From Adiantum capillus-veneris (lineage: Eukaryota > Streptophyta > Polypodiopsida > Polypodiales > Pteridaceae), in NCBI GenBank assembly GCA_014529385.2, contig CM043964.1, forward strand, positions 103,961,587 through 104,025,586: DNA of 64,000 nucleotides, read 5' to 3'. Under the pieces are notes generated by a model. The model did no database searches. It saw only the letters and a list, made by a program, of their open reading frames with translations, and had not been told where the DNA came from. Positions 21,260 to 33,602 of this stretch are shown here, piece after piece. Both the position numbers and the translations under genes were made by a program. How positions within the stretch are numbered: the stretch's first letter is position 1; the number at the start of each line of letters is the position of its first letter.

Positions 21260-22715
21260 GTTTGCAATGGGAAAATATGCAAAGAGGAAGACAACAAAGT
21301 TGACACGCGATGAGAAAAGTCCCAACAAAAGTTTACAGAAGAAACCGGCTTTTGTATGAGTTGAAGCTGAAGAGATTGATGTTGACACAAACACTTTACC
21401 TCAACCAACAAATGTCGTGCAGGACAAAGATGTAAACTCAGAAGTTATAGAGGATGATGATGAAGATGAAAACAATGCTCTTATAGCAAGTAATATCCAA
21501 CTGGCTGTAGGTGGTGATGTTATTGGTCGTTGCAGGGTATTGCCAACTGATATGTGTCCTCGCATACCTCTATGCAGGTTACTGCCACATGCCAAAGTAA
21601 GAGGTCTCCAAAAAGATGTCAGTTCACTTAAAATTGCATTTTCTACAGAGAACTATATGCCAGAGAAGGGAACATTTGTTGTCTCCACTTGTCTTTGCAA
21701 TGGGGAAGAAACCTTGGTAACAGTTACCATTAAGGCTTCTTGGGATCCTATGTGGCTGGAAGCAGATATGGAGTTTAAAAAAGAGGTGTCCTTAAAAAGA
21801 GAGCTGAAATTTATGTCAAAGAAAATGTTTTTTGTGCGGGAGGGGAATCACAGGACAAAGGCTTGGATGGAAATTATAACTGAACTTTTTAAAGAGGATA
21901 AATCAAGACAGTTGAGAGTTATGTGCACTCTCATAGATCCAAGGAAGGTTCCAGAGATAGCCCTTCTTGCTTCTTTGCAATGCATGAACGTGTAAGTTAC
22001 TTTTTTTGGTAATTTTGGTTGTGCATTGTTCTCTCAAAGGTTTAATTAATAAGTTATCATATCCTTATTTATGCAATAAGCTAAATGAGCATGCAATGAT
22101 TAAACCATTGCAATTTTCTTCGAGATGTGCTAATTAACACCAACAACATATGTGGGAGTGATACAAAGGAGTATATTGAGTCTTTAAAAGAGGAGGAGAA
22201 TAAGTTAGTCAAAGGTTGTAGAAGCAAAGAGTCATAGTGTCCATTTTCGAGAGGCTACTTGGCAAGGCTTGTGTTTGAGGTACTTAATTAAACTTTTTTT
22301 TGTATAGATAGATTTGGTGTATACAATTATAGCTTTTATCTGTGAGTTATGTAAAGATTGCATATAACAAGGAAGTTGCATCGGCCAACGGAAACAATTG
22401 AAAGAACTATGCTAGAAGAACAAAGGGAGGATACGTTACGAAAGGAGAAGTCAAAGATTCATAAACAAATTTCGGATAGAATTGGCAAGGTGTGTTTATC
22501 TTGACAAAACAAGTAATTGAGCTTATTTTTTGTTTTGAGAATTTTGGTATATGTAATTAAACTTCTGTCAGGTTTTACTTTGCATACATCCCAAACTGGG
22601 TGAGCAATGGAAAAAGACATTGTTTGATTTGCAATTTGAGGGTAAAGACTCATACGTGACATTGGAGAAACTTAGAATGCTTGAAACTTTTGATTTACAA
22701 CCTGAAAAAAGATAG
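21260..22715 (+). pseudogene. Intron-containing host-like gene remnant, possible ParB/Srx-like fold
   Basis: The first exon in view opens after a good acceptor (CTCTAGCAG at 21251-21259). Its frame runs from ATG 21267 to about 21990, broken only by TGA at 21357, and ends at a donor (GTAAGT, 21992). Later coding segments 22372-22489 and 22572-22715 are joined in phase by GTGTGT and TGTCAG splice signals and end at TAG 22713; the middle exon(s) between 22000 and 22370 are unclear. The N-terminus is basic, then very acidic. The core has IPLCRLLPHAKVRGL, then FVREGNHRTKAW about 85 residues on, resembling the DGNHR signature of ParB/sulfiredoxin-like domains. That is a weak, motif-only match. No retroelement motif is present. 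The next base is C2 LTR sequence. It is probably a decayed or captured host gene. Confidence 0.5.
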
Positions 22716-23310
22716 AGGGTGAACTTAATTAGTGGTAGCAACATAACCATAGTACTTAATTAACTTGTCATGAAGAATCCTTTTGCAAGAGAGAGAGTTT
22801 AAAGAAGTTGACAATAGTTGAGGACTGGATTTATGTGGAACCGGTCCCCGCTCCAAGAGGCTTTTGTATTATAAATTCTCCCATCAAGAGAGACTTGGTA
22901 CAATAAAATATTTGTGTTCCTTGTGACCTAGGTGATGCAATGAAGATGGAACTTTTCATGCATCACGAGCATACCATAGACTTTGTAGAAAGCATTAACC
23001 ATCCCCGACCTTAGTCCCAAGGCCTCAAACACCTTCAAAGGTGGAGAGAGCTAGTGAAGAATGAGGGTAGGGAAGATGAAGAAGAAACATTCATCGGAGA
23101 AAGAAACATTTCCTCACTTATCATCACTCTTCTTGCTTAGCATACATAATAGCATAGTAATAAAGATGGAGAAGATGGCTAGCTTAAGCATTGGAGCATG
23201 GCCCTTGGTTAGATCTGCATTACATAGCCAAGAGTGTTGGTGTAGGCTCTCAATTTCTCTACAAGCTTGGAGAAGGAGATGGATCTCTTGCACTTTGCAC
23301 CTCACACAAT

Positions 23311-23351
<41 letters not shown>

Positions 23352-24185
23352 TGGGAGAGTATACCCCCCAAGCTTACCCCCTCCTTGCTTTGGTCGATCC
23401 CTCTTCTTGCACTAGCCTACACTTGATTGGACCTCCTCAAGCCTAGACAATCACATGCTTAGTGCATATCAAGCAAAAAGTGTAACATTAGGACAAGTGT
23501 CCTTCTTATCCCTTTGAGAGAGAGGACTTGAATAATGTTTTAATAAATATTTAAATAAACCAATTTCTCATTGGACCCCTTGAGAGGCCAATCAATAGGC
23601 TTTAGGCACCTTGTGAGGACACCATGGAGAGGAGCTTGACATGTGTCCTTGTTGCCTCCTTGGTCTAGGCTTGCCTTGTGTGAGGGTGTGTGTGTTCTCT
23701 CTCATGCTCCCAACTTGTAGGTCTCTCCCCCTCCTTGTAGGGAGCCTTTTTGACTTTTTGACACCTCAAGCCCCTCAACCTTGGGCCCGGTTTCCACCAC
23801 AAGATCAGCCCTTAAGCCCTTCAAGCTTGGATCGGGTCCCCACCTCAAGGACAACCCTAGCATCTCAAGCACGACAAGCACCTCAAGCATTCCAGTCATC
23901 AAGCACAACAAGAACCTCAAGCTTGGGCCGGGTTCCCACCTCAAGCACAACCCTAGCTTACCTAAGGTCCAAGGCTTTTCACACTAACTATTGGAGGTCT
24001 TTAATGAAGCTAACCCTAAGGTTTTTTGAGCTCCATTAGCATTGATCTTTGATAGAACATCTCCCGTTTTTGGCCCTGTGCTGAGATGCATTCTAACTCT
24101 TGTTCACCTTTATTCTCTCACATTAAGTGATCAGTTTGATATGAGAAATCCATTTGGGTATAGTTAGATATTAGATATTATGACA
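22716..24185 (-). repeat. 3' LTR of C2
   Basis: The minus strand begins TGTCATAATATCTAAT at 24185, next to a purine-rich stretch (minus strand, 24186-24205). It follows the C1 and C3 LTRs in order, including a (GT)n tract at 23313-23346. Homology ends at about 22712, where the host-like gene begins, so a short terminal part is missing. Confidence 0.75.
23760..23960. repeat. Degenerate minisatellite inside the C2 LTR
   Basis: Three degenerate copies of a 60-100-bp unit containing GCTTGGRYCGGGTYCCCACC (first copy more diverged) alternate with CCTCAAGC-type repeats. C1 and C3 have only a single short counterpart, so the array expanded in C2. Confidence 0.7.
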
Positions 24186-24682
24186 TTACCTCTCCCTTGA
24201 AATCATAGTCCTCCTCGACTATGAGGTAGATAAGATAAAGCCTTAGTCATTAGTCAATGTTTCTTAGTGGGTAGAGGATCCCTTTTTATCCTATGACATC
24301 ATTTCAAAATGGATGTCTAATCCATTTGGTGCTTGGAAGACGTAGTTTCCGCAAGCATGTCTGCTAGAAATTAGTCTTATAAGACTAATTCTAAGCATGA
24401 GAGACGTCGTCATCACAAACATGATTCTAAGCATGCATACTACTTAAATTTGTGCACAATAAAAAGAGAACTAGTTTTATAAGACGTCATTGTCACAAAC
24501 ATGATTCTAAGCATGCATAATATTTAGACTTGTGCACAATCAAAAGAGAATTAGTCTTATAAGACATCGTCATCGCAAACATGATTCTAAGCATGATACT
24601 ACTAAAATTTGTGCACAATAAATAGAGAATTAGTCTTATAAGACAAAAACATTGGTCATTTAAAAGAAATATGTACATTTGC

Positions 24683-26429
24683 TTACTCTAGTGTAGCATT
24701 GTAAGCATTGACAAGGTTAATACTATCCTTAAGGTGTATTCCTTGCATCCATCTAGCATCTTCAAAAGGATAAGTTTTGAAAATATGATACCGTCAATTA
24801 ATCTTACCATGTTGTAGTACCTTGTATTCATGCCGAAGGATAGCTTTCGGTTGTAGCACCTCTTCTTGTCTTCAATTTATGGGGGGTATTCAATAATTGG
24901 TTCACTTGGTGGCTCTTCTTTGTAGGGCTTAAGTAGGCTCACGTGAAAAGAATTTTGCATGAGCCAATGGTTGGGCAGCTTCATTTGATAAGACATCTCA
25001 TTGATTGGCTTCAAAATTTGAAAAGGACCATAGTATCTTTTTGCTAATTTAGCATAATACTTTTGATGGCCCGTAGGATTTTGCACGTTGTTTGTCTCAT
25101 TCGATCCTTGGAAAACTTAAGTAAGACCCAATCATTTTCTTTGAATGTCAAGGCCCTTCTATGCTTGTCACCATCATCTTTCTGCCTTTGTTGAGAGATG
25201 AATATAGCCTCCTTAATATTTTGAAAAGATTCTTCTAGGTCATGACTATACTCATCAGCAACGAAGATCTTCCCATGTACTTTAAGTAGCAATGGACTTT
25301 TAGGTCTTCCCTCTATGATTCAAAAAGGTTCTTTTCCCATAGAAGTGTGGAAAATATTATTGTACACACACTCTACAAGGGGTAAGTACTTATCCCATTG
25401 TGAGCGTTGATCTACTTTGGTAACATAATTCTTTAGTAGATCGCGAATCGTAAATTTGGCTATCTCACTTTGGCCTTCCGTTTGTGGGTGATAGGCCGAA
25501 GAGAAATTCAATCTTGTACCTAGATTTTCAAAGAGACCTTTCCAAGAATTATTAGTCATTCTAGGATCTCTAGCTGACATGATGGACGTTGGTAATCCAT
25601 GTGTTTGAAAATTTGAGATATGAAAAGAGTTGCCATTTGCTGTGACTTAATAGTCTTTTTGAAAGAAATAAAGTGTGCTTGCTTGCTAAACCTGTTGACT
25701 ATTGTCCATATTCCCGTATTCCCATGGATGGACTTGGGTAATCCAAAGATAAAATCCATGGATATACTCTCCTATGGTGAATTAGGGATTGGCAATGGCT
25801 AGAGTAATCCAAGTTGCTTCCCTCTAGCATACTTAGTCTATTGGCATACCACACATTTTGAAACATACTCTTGTATGACCACTTTCATGGTAGGCCAATA
25901 GAAGTACGTCTCTACTCCTCAAAGAGTAGGTTGAATGTCTCTATGCCCCGCATAGGGAGGAGCATGGAATTCATATATAACTTTCACAAAGGGAAAGGGT
26001 AACAGATGGCCTATTGCCATGGAGAAGATAACCATCCTACAAGGTAAATGGTTCTTCTTTCTTCCCCAATGCAAGGGCAGACATTATGTCTCTAAAGTCG
26101 AGGTCAGTAGCATACTCACCTATCATAGAAGATAGATCATTGTGAGTTGCTATAGACACCGAATTAACTCTTGGTCTTCATGAAAGTGCATCGTCCACTT
26201 GATTGTGCTTACCAGCAATGTGAGCAATATGAAAATAAAATTGCAAAAGAAAAGTTTCCCACCTCATTTGTTTGTCAGAAATCTTTGTGTGCTTCATGAA
26301 GTACTTGAGACTTTGGTGGTCTATTTTCAAAATAAAATGAGTCCCCAATATATAGTGCTTCCATGTGTCTAGGGCATGCAGAATAGCTAAAAGCTCTTTC
26401 TCATATATTCCCAAGACCCGTTCATCCAT
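24683..26429 (-). pseudogene. C2 RNase H end, integrase and chromodomain, broken
   Basis: Minus-strand pieces in order: RNase H (26178-26429, with HSQ-type IDHQSLKYF near 26310), zinc-binding region (about 25850-25950), integrase core (MDFIFGLP at 25759; RDPRMTNNSWKG near 25560; YHPQTEGQSEIAKFTI near 25450), C-terminal domain (GHQKYYAKLAKRYYGPF near 25050) and chromodomain-like tail ending at TAA 24683. Several frameshifts and stops separate the pieces. It covers the segment into which E1 inserted in C1, so it shows the unoccupied site. Confidence 0.85.
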
Positions 26430-26802
26430 TGTGAGCGGGATGGAAACACACACAACGCCTCTATAATGACCCGACACACACTCTTGGGATGATATACACA
26501 CACACTATGGGGCACCACTCGGCTTACACAACCCACCTAGCCAAGATAGGAAACACACCTATGGAGTGAGAGGAGAGAGACTACCCATTTATCCACTCCA
26601 CAGAGAGAGACACACACACACACACACACCCAAAAAAACTCATATCAAAAGAGGAGAATTTATGATGTTTAGACACAATTGAGCTTGGGCCAACACCAAT
26701 GGGGCAAATAGCTCACACAATATAGGTAATATATGTAACATACAATCACAAATTGGAGCAGAAGCTTCGCTCATAGGAGAAACTTACACAACCAAAAAAA
26801 CA
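26430..26802 (-). repeat. 3' LTR of T
   Basis: It matches 33603-33979 along its length (GTGAGCGGGATGGAAACACA on the left; GAGAAACTTACACA near the right end). It holds a short (CA)n at 26609-26630, longer in the other LTR. No good polypurine tract is visible beside it. Confidence 0.85.
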
Positions 26803-27604
26803 AAAAAAAAGTGAGGAGTTTGGCAGAATGGACAACGCCATCGCGTCCAAAATAGCCCAAAACCCCAGTCTACAATGTCAAAGTGCTCAAATCCGACCTC
26901 GGATGAGCAATTTATGGCCAAAACAAGCTCCAAAAATAGCAAAAACACAGTTGCGGTTGTTCCTCCTCTTCTATCCACATTTTTTCTGGTATTCTCTCAG
27001 GTTTTTCAGTTCCCACACTTAGCTTTATTACTTGGGCACCTTTGGTCTTTTAGTTGACCTCAAACGGACCCCGAACAGGCCAAAAATTGGCCTCGCAGTG
27101 CATAGTTGTCACCCTGCTGCATTTATCCGCACACCTGGCACTCAACTTTTTTCAATAATGCATCCTGCCACCACGTGAAGTGGACCCCAAATATAGTCCT
27201 CATGATGACCTTTTTTCATAATTATCACAAGAAAATATCCACGTTGTGTCCGTACTTATCCACGTGCAAGTATTTACCCCATTTGACCTCCTGACGCCAC
27301 TAGATGCCATCTGACGCACCTGCTTATCTCATGTCATCGGCCCACGGATAGATTCCTTGAGAAGTTTTACATACTACCAACTCCTCATTATTATAGAAGA
27401 AACACACTGATACTGGTAATAGTGAAAATCGATGCACTATGTACATGTTGTCCTACCTGTACACATGTGGGCCCCACGTAACCACCTGGCTCTGGAAAAT
27501 GGGCAATTCTTTATTTGATGCACCATGCATGTGTATATACATATGTGCAATCCCTTGCTCCAAAAAACTCTTGACATAATTTGCCCATCTCCTAGCCTGC
27601 TAGA
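26803..27604 (-). other. T 3' non-coding region
   Basis: Lies between the integrase end and the 3' LTR of T. No open frame resembles a known protein. Confidence 0.6.
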
Positions 27605-29222
27605 TCATTCATGATCAACAACAGCAAAAAGAGATATGAGACTCTCCGTGTCATAAGTCTCCTCATCCCTCACCAACATTACTTGCTCCACAGACAGCTC
27701 ATCTTGCTCCACCATCATTAACCTGGCATGATATAATTTTAGACGCAATCCATTTACCCTTGACTTATGTAGAATCCCATCTAGGTTAGCCCAGCTGATA
27801 TGTACCAATCGGAAAACACTCCACTACCTTGAAAGGGCCTTCCCACTTAATTTGAAACTTCTTTTGGAAGGTGTTGTCCAGCTTACTGTTGTAGCGCAAA
27901 ACCAAGTCATGTTTCTTGATACCCTTACTTTTGATCTTTTCATTTATCTTTGCCAAAGACTTATCATGCATCTGCCCATAATGTTCCAATGCACTCATCC
28001 TATCCAGTTGAACCTCTTGTAACTGTAAGAGCCTCTCTTTGAATGCATCACTAGGCGGCCCAAGAAACTTCTCTAGCATCTTGACCGCAGGCAACTCTAC
28101 TTCCATAGGCAATAATGCTTCCTTTCCATATACCAAATGAAATGGAGTAAACCATGTACTTGTCTTCACCGAAGTACAGTAAGCCCATAATGCACTAGGC
28201 AATTCCAAATCCCAATTCTTTCCTTGGTGCTCTATCACTTTCGAAAGGATTTGTACCAACTCACCATTGAATATTTCATTTAAGCCATTACACTGTGGGT
28301 AATAAGGAGTGGCATGCTGGTGCCTAATATTCATCTTTGCGCATAAAAAGTCTAGCAGTTTAGCTCTAAATCCTGGCCCCTTATCTAAAAGTATCTTGAC
28401 TGGCACCCCAAACTTGCAACATATTTCATCATACACAAATTTTGCCACATCCTTTTCATTGATTTGTTTTACTGCTATAGCCTCTACCCATCTAGAGAGA
28501 TAGTCCACTGCCGTCAAAATATAGCTTTTGCCCCTGCTTGTGATAGGTAATGGGCCGATTGCATCAATCCCCCACTTTTCAAACACATCAAATGCCATAA
28601 TGGTTTTTCGTAGCTCTGGCTTCAACACTCTCTTCCCAAATGCTTGACACCTATTGCAAGACCTACACCAATGGTGAACATCCTTGTGCAAACTAGGCCA
28701 TACATAACCCTCTTGCAAGATCTTATGCAAGGTAATCTTTAGAGAAAAATGGCCGCCACATGCGCCTTCATGATTCTCCTTCAACACTCTATAAAGCTCC
28801 TCCTGCCAAGGTACACGTCTCAACACAAGATCAGCCCCTTTCATGTACAAGACATCACCAATCAATTTGTATCTGTATGCTCTACGCAGAAAACCATACT
28901 TCTTAGCCTTCTGAATGTCCTTCGGAATGATTCCTGTTAGCAAAAACTCCTCTTCTTGAGCCAAACTTTCCCGGCCATGATAAAGAGGTAAATTGGTCCT
29001 CAACACAAATAGCTCCCCAATCATGCTTTGAGCTGCTTCATGTGCCTCTTTATTTAGGGCATGTTCAATGTGTCTGATGCTCCATGCTTCAAACTTTTTT
29101 AAGAGGCCTTTAATTCTGAAACACATCTCCTTCAATGAGGTGTTCTTGCTCTTCCACACACCCAGCACTTGCTTCACAACTAACAAGGCATAACCTTTTA
29201 TGCTCACTGCTTCTAATCCCAT
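27605..29222 (-). pseudogene. T integrase, frameshifted near its end
   Basis: The main open piece (29222-27786) holds the end of the second RNase H, then the zinc-binding region (HHWCRSCNRCQ, about 28655), the catalytic core (GIDAIGPLP; ILLDKGPGF near 28380; YYPQCNGLNEIFNG near 28290) and a C-terminal domain with WEGPFKVVECFPIGTYQL. One extra base near 27795 shifts the frame, and the conserved end continues in the next frame (NLDGILHKSRVNGLRLKLYH). It would join cDNA to the host genome; here it is inactive. Confidence 0.85.
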
Positions 29223-29487
29223 GCTTCAAAAAAATGTGTAATCCGGATTCCAAAGTAGCATATTCAGCCTTATTGTTACTATGCGCATCCAATTTGAACC
29301 CTCTCTTGCATACTAGCTTCCCCTCTGGATCATAGAGTGCTATACCCCCTGAATATGCATCATGGCTCTTTCTGTATGAGCCATCAAAGTACAAAACATG
29401 TGCATTGTTTATCTGTGGCAGTTCTTCAACTACCTTTCTCACCGCCTCTTCCTTAAAAATAAGGGTATTCTCCTTGTAAGTCAACAA
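29110..29487 (-). pseudogene. T second RNase H, archaeal type
   Basis: VLYFDGSYRKSHDAYSGGIA at the N-terminal end gives the first catalytic Asp, and SNNKAEYATLESGL gives the Glu of the archaeal-type RNase H fold. In Tat elements this domain sits between the standard RNase H and the integrase, exactly as here. A frame change links it to the integrase piece. Confidence 0.8.
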
Positions 29488-31067
29488 ATCAGGAGGGTAG
29501 CTCTTGTACTGTCTTCCACTAAAAAAGAGAACTCAAACTCTTGCAGCTCAATTACCCATTTCTTCACCACATTTGACATGTTAGTGCCATTTATTAACTA
29601 TGTCAAAAAGGCGTAACTCGTTAAGAAAACAAAAGGTCGTGGTAGCAAGTAATGACGAAATCGTCAACAAGCAAATACTACACTGGCCATCACTAGCTCT
29701 ACTTCCGAGAATTTTCTCTCTGCTACCAGCTTCACTCGACTTGCACAATACACTGGCCTCATATAATGGCTGCCCTTCCCCTTTTTCAATAGAATGGCTC
29801 CAATGGCATCATCCCCTATTGATGGATTTACATTAAAAAATTTCTCCCAATCAGGAGCCTACATGGCTGACAACCCCCCTAACACCTCTTTCACCTCTTG
29901 AAACACTTCTTCACACTTGTCATCCCATTGCAATGGATCCACTTGATGTAATGGATAAAGGAGCTGTGAAGACAATGGAATAAACCACGCCATGTACTTC
30001 ACTTTGTATATAAAGGTTGCCAATTTCTTTGTACTCGTAGGTGATGGAAGAAGAATAATAGACTTAACCTTGTCTGGATCAGCCTCAATGCCATTTTCTG
30101 ACACCATGTGGCCCAATAACTTCGCGCTTGGCTGTGCTAGATGACATTTCTTTGGATTTAGTTGTCCTCCACCTTCATCATACCGAGCCAATACCATGTG
30201 CAACTTCTCATGTGTTCAGCCCTACTACTGTAGACACAGAAGTCGTCCATAAAAGCTTTAACACAACTACCAATGAATGGTTCCAACACCCAATTTGCTC
30301 TCTCTTGATAAAAGGATGGTCCATTTGTCAACCCAAATGGAAATACTGTGTAGCAATAACAGTCCCATGGCGTATGAAAGCTGTTTTTGTTCGATCTTTA
30401 AGAGTAATCTTCAATTGAAAATAGCCTGAAAAACCATCACACACACTGGACCTCTCATAACCTGTCACCACTGAATCCAAGATCTGATCAATGAATGGAA
30501 GAGTATATGGGTTCTTCTTATGGTTGCATTTAAGGGTTTAAAATCTACACTAATCCTCCACTTCCCATCCTTCTTTGGGCTGACTACTACTGGACTCACC
30601 CATTCTGTGGTCTCCACTGGGACCATGAACCCTACCTTCAATAACTTGTCCACCTCTTCCCTCAAGGCTTCCATTTGCTCCTGACCCATCCTTCTTAGCC
30701 TCTGTCGCACTGGCTTAGCACCTTCTCTCATCTCTATATGCATCTCTTCTCCCTTGAACCCTCTAATCTCTTCATATGAAGTAATGAACAAATCAGGAAA
30801 ACTAGCTAGCATGTGCAAATATATCTCCTTCTCCATAGCTGAGAGGTCTCCACTGATCATTTGTGTCATCGATTCCTTCTTCTTTGACAACTCAACGTTG
30901 GTTTGCATCATCCCTTCAATCACTTCATAAGGCCCTTCACTTTCATTTTCAACCTCATTTGCAAATGCAAATAAACCAGACTCTTGGATTTCTTTGTCCA
31001 TCAAAAGAAATGCAAAATCAACATCCTCATCACTGCTGGTAGTGCTATCACTGTCCTCATCACTCAC
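29488..31067 (-). pseudogene. T reverse transcriptase and standard RNase H, broken
   Basis: The RT starts after an acidic stretch (MSDEDSDSTTSSDEDVDF, 31067). It shows WVSPVVVSPKKDGKWRISVDF (about 30600), the catalytic FMDDFCVYS (about 30240) and thumb sequence LLGHMVSENGIEADPDKVKS (about 30090). Standard RNase H pieces follow at 29500-29860 (IGDDAIGAILLKKG; FRHYLL). Several frameshifts are present between 30200 and 30470 and around 29860. Confidence 0.8.
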
Positions 31068-31123
31068 ACTGTGGAATAGTCTTCATCACTAGACTCATCT
31101 TCATCTTCATAAATCTCCTCCAA

Positions 31124-32564
31124 TCATTTCCTTGTGTCCATATTATATAGCTTCTTGGCACCTGTCTTTCCATAGAGGCTAATCATACCATGTCGCCAAT
31201 CTTGAACAGATCCCACTGCACGTAACCATGGTCTATCCAGTATAATAGGATATGATCCCAACCCCGCTGGCATCACATGAAAATCAACCACCACCTTTGC
31301 ATCATATGACCCCTCTTCTAAGCTCTTTACAACACCCAAACATTTGACTTTTTGATGGTTTGCCAATCTAATCTAGAAGCCTGACACCCCAGTCACTGTA
31401 AGACCCATCTTCACAACGCATGAATGACTTCTTCCTTCCTTGTCCTCCGTGGTCCTCTTCCCAAGAGGCATCACTAATGTATCCTCTAGCTTTGATACCT
31501 TCTCCAAGGTGACTACAGTTATCACTTTTGTCTTTCCCTTTTCCTCCTGGGTTAATCCACTGGTTCCTTCTTCTCCTTTAATTTCGATGCCATAATCATT
31601 TGACCTAGTTAGCACCTGTCTTGGCAATGGATACATGTCTCCACCCATCCTTGGTGGCTTATCACATTGCAGGCTGATGTGGCCCAACTCTCCATAATTA
31701 TAACACGTGGGCGTCTGCCTCCAAAACCTACTATTGCTTTGTCCAACACCATTCTTGGGTCGTTCTTCACCTCATGGCTGATTTGCAAACCTCCCTTGAC
31801 CTCAGTTATTTCCCACTTGACCTAGCATGTTTAGGCTGAGATTATTCATTAAATCTACCACTTGCCTCATGTCTTGCCTTAGCCCATCATCTTGCACTGC
31901 TGTAGTGACCACTGCTGGCATACCATGAGGAGTAACAGAAACCACTGGTTCATGATGAACCCCTGGCATGCGACCTTGTATCCATAGGCTGAAATTCAGA
32001 CCTCATTGGTAAAGACTCCACCCCTAACTGACTCATTTTCCTCAGCTTCCACTCTTTGTTCCTTGCTACCTCTAGTGCATCTTCATATGTCCTAGGCTTC
32101 TTTAGCTCCACTCTCCAATGTATATTCTCCCAAAGACCAGCCAAGAACCTGTCCTTCTTCATCATGTCAGGCGGGGGTACTTGTGGTGCTAAGGCCTTGC
32201 ACATCCTCTCCCATGCCAATGAAAACTTACGTATGTACGCATCTACTGGCTCACCTTACTTTTGCACCAAACCTTGTACTTCTTGTCACACTTTGTCAGG
32301 ATCTTCTATCTTCACGAACTCCACTTCCAATCCATGCCTTAGATTGTCCCAACTCAATCTTACAGGTGGATCAACCACACACAACTCCTCTTCAAATGCT
32401 TTGGACCAAACTCGTGCATCACTCTTCAAACAAATTTGGAGAAGACGTAACATCTACACAGGGTCATGAATTTGGTTGCTAATGCATGCAACCGCCATCT
32501 TTTCCAAAAAGTCTTCCACATCTTCATCACTTCTTCCACAAAATTCCGGATAAGAGAAAGCCAT
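31124..32564 (-). pseudogene. T gag and protease, broken
   Basis: Gag starts at a good ATG (32564, MAFSYPEFCGRSDEDVEDF). It runs through a Retrotrans_gag-like core (AWERMCKALAPQVPPPDMM near 32200; WRVELKKPRTYEDALEVA) to a decayed zinc knuckle near 31700, whose second Cys is Tyr (CYNY, then GHISLQC). The protease end is at 31366-31124 with IILDRPWLRAVGSVQDW. Stops and frameshifts break it. Confidence 0.75.
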
Positions 32565-33602
32565 GGCTACCCAAGTTACGATGCTTTGAGAACCCCTTCG
32601 AACACACATGCAAGAACCCAAACTTTTTACTGATCCAATCCCCAAAAACTTCAATGGAGCTCAACTTTAGATAAGGATAAATACATGGACATTAAATGAG
32701 ATTTCATAGTTAATCATCGGAATTACAACAGGCAAAGGGCATTCCAGTATCTCTCTTAATCTTCTTGGCCCGAACATAAAGACTATGCGCTGCTGGAAAA
32801 AAATCTTCGTGGACACATGAACATTTATCTTGATTCTTTGAGTTAAATGAAAAGGAGTGAATTGAGGGCCATTTTGATCATCCATTAAAGTCAACCATGC
32901 AACTCCCAAGAAAGCACACGTGTCTTATCCTCTGATTTTGCCAAAAGTTTAGCAGCATAACAACATAAATGGCTTAAAAGACCAACAAACCAGCCATCAT
33001 AACTTGGAAAAATTTTGGCAGAGTTTTCCCAGAAGTAGAGCAATAAGAACCCAAAATATAGACTGTATATGTAAGCATAAACGGCCAACAATAGAACCCA
33101 AGCATCAAGTAGGAATCGCTAGTACATAGCCTATGGCGAGGTCACGAAAAGGGTACTCCAGCCACCTGTATCACCGAGAGGATCTCAGATTTGAGAATCT
33201 CCGAGCTCAATAAAACCTCACGCTATCGACCCTCTCACGAAGGCTTATGCAAATCTGGTATAGTCAAGTCTCAGAAATGACTATCTTCGAGACCAAGTCT
33301 CAAAAATGGTTGGGACTGCCAAATAAAACCAAGTATGGCTCCACAAAGGCGTACAATGGCAGTTTCCACAAGCAACATACAATACCAACAGACAATGCGC
33401 TCAAACAGACACCAAATGATGCATATCCACGACAACTGCAAGTGACTCCACTGTCAATGTATCACTCTACTCCAGCTACCTATACCTGTGTGAATCACCT
33501 GTACTTGTACCTGTCCCTGTAACCTGTAATCCCAAATCTCAAAGCTTGAAGCTCGAAGTGGAAGGTACTCGAAGAAGATCCTTAGTGGAGGCGCCAAAAG
33601 AA
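32565..33602 (-). other. T 5' leader with primer-site-like sequence
   Basis: Untranslated leader of T. Next to the 5' LTR the minus strand reads TGGCGCCTCCAC (33585-33596), which matches the tRNA-Asp acceptor complement for seven bases only, so the primer tRNA is uncertain. Confidence 0.5.

Larger units (their letters stand above)
22716..26429 (-). mobile_element. C2 (3' half): minus-strand chromovirus, split by T
   Basis: Read on the minus strand from 26429 leftward: RNase H end, integrase, chromodomain, 3' region and LTR. The 5' half continues at 33980-37600 on the other side of T. The RNase H reading stops at ERVLGIYEKELLAIL on this side and resumes upstream with HAIAYESRKIN at about 33990-34025, showing where T went in. 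Confidence 0.85.

Noticed and set aside
21260-22715. Bacterial ParB gene from contamination or transfer
   Set aside because: The coding segments are interrupted by introns with plant-like splice signals, and the motif match is weak.
23641-24039. 132-codon open frame
   Set aside because: Lies in the minisatellite part of the C2 LTR on the antisense strand. Composition is repeat-driven.
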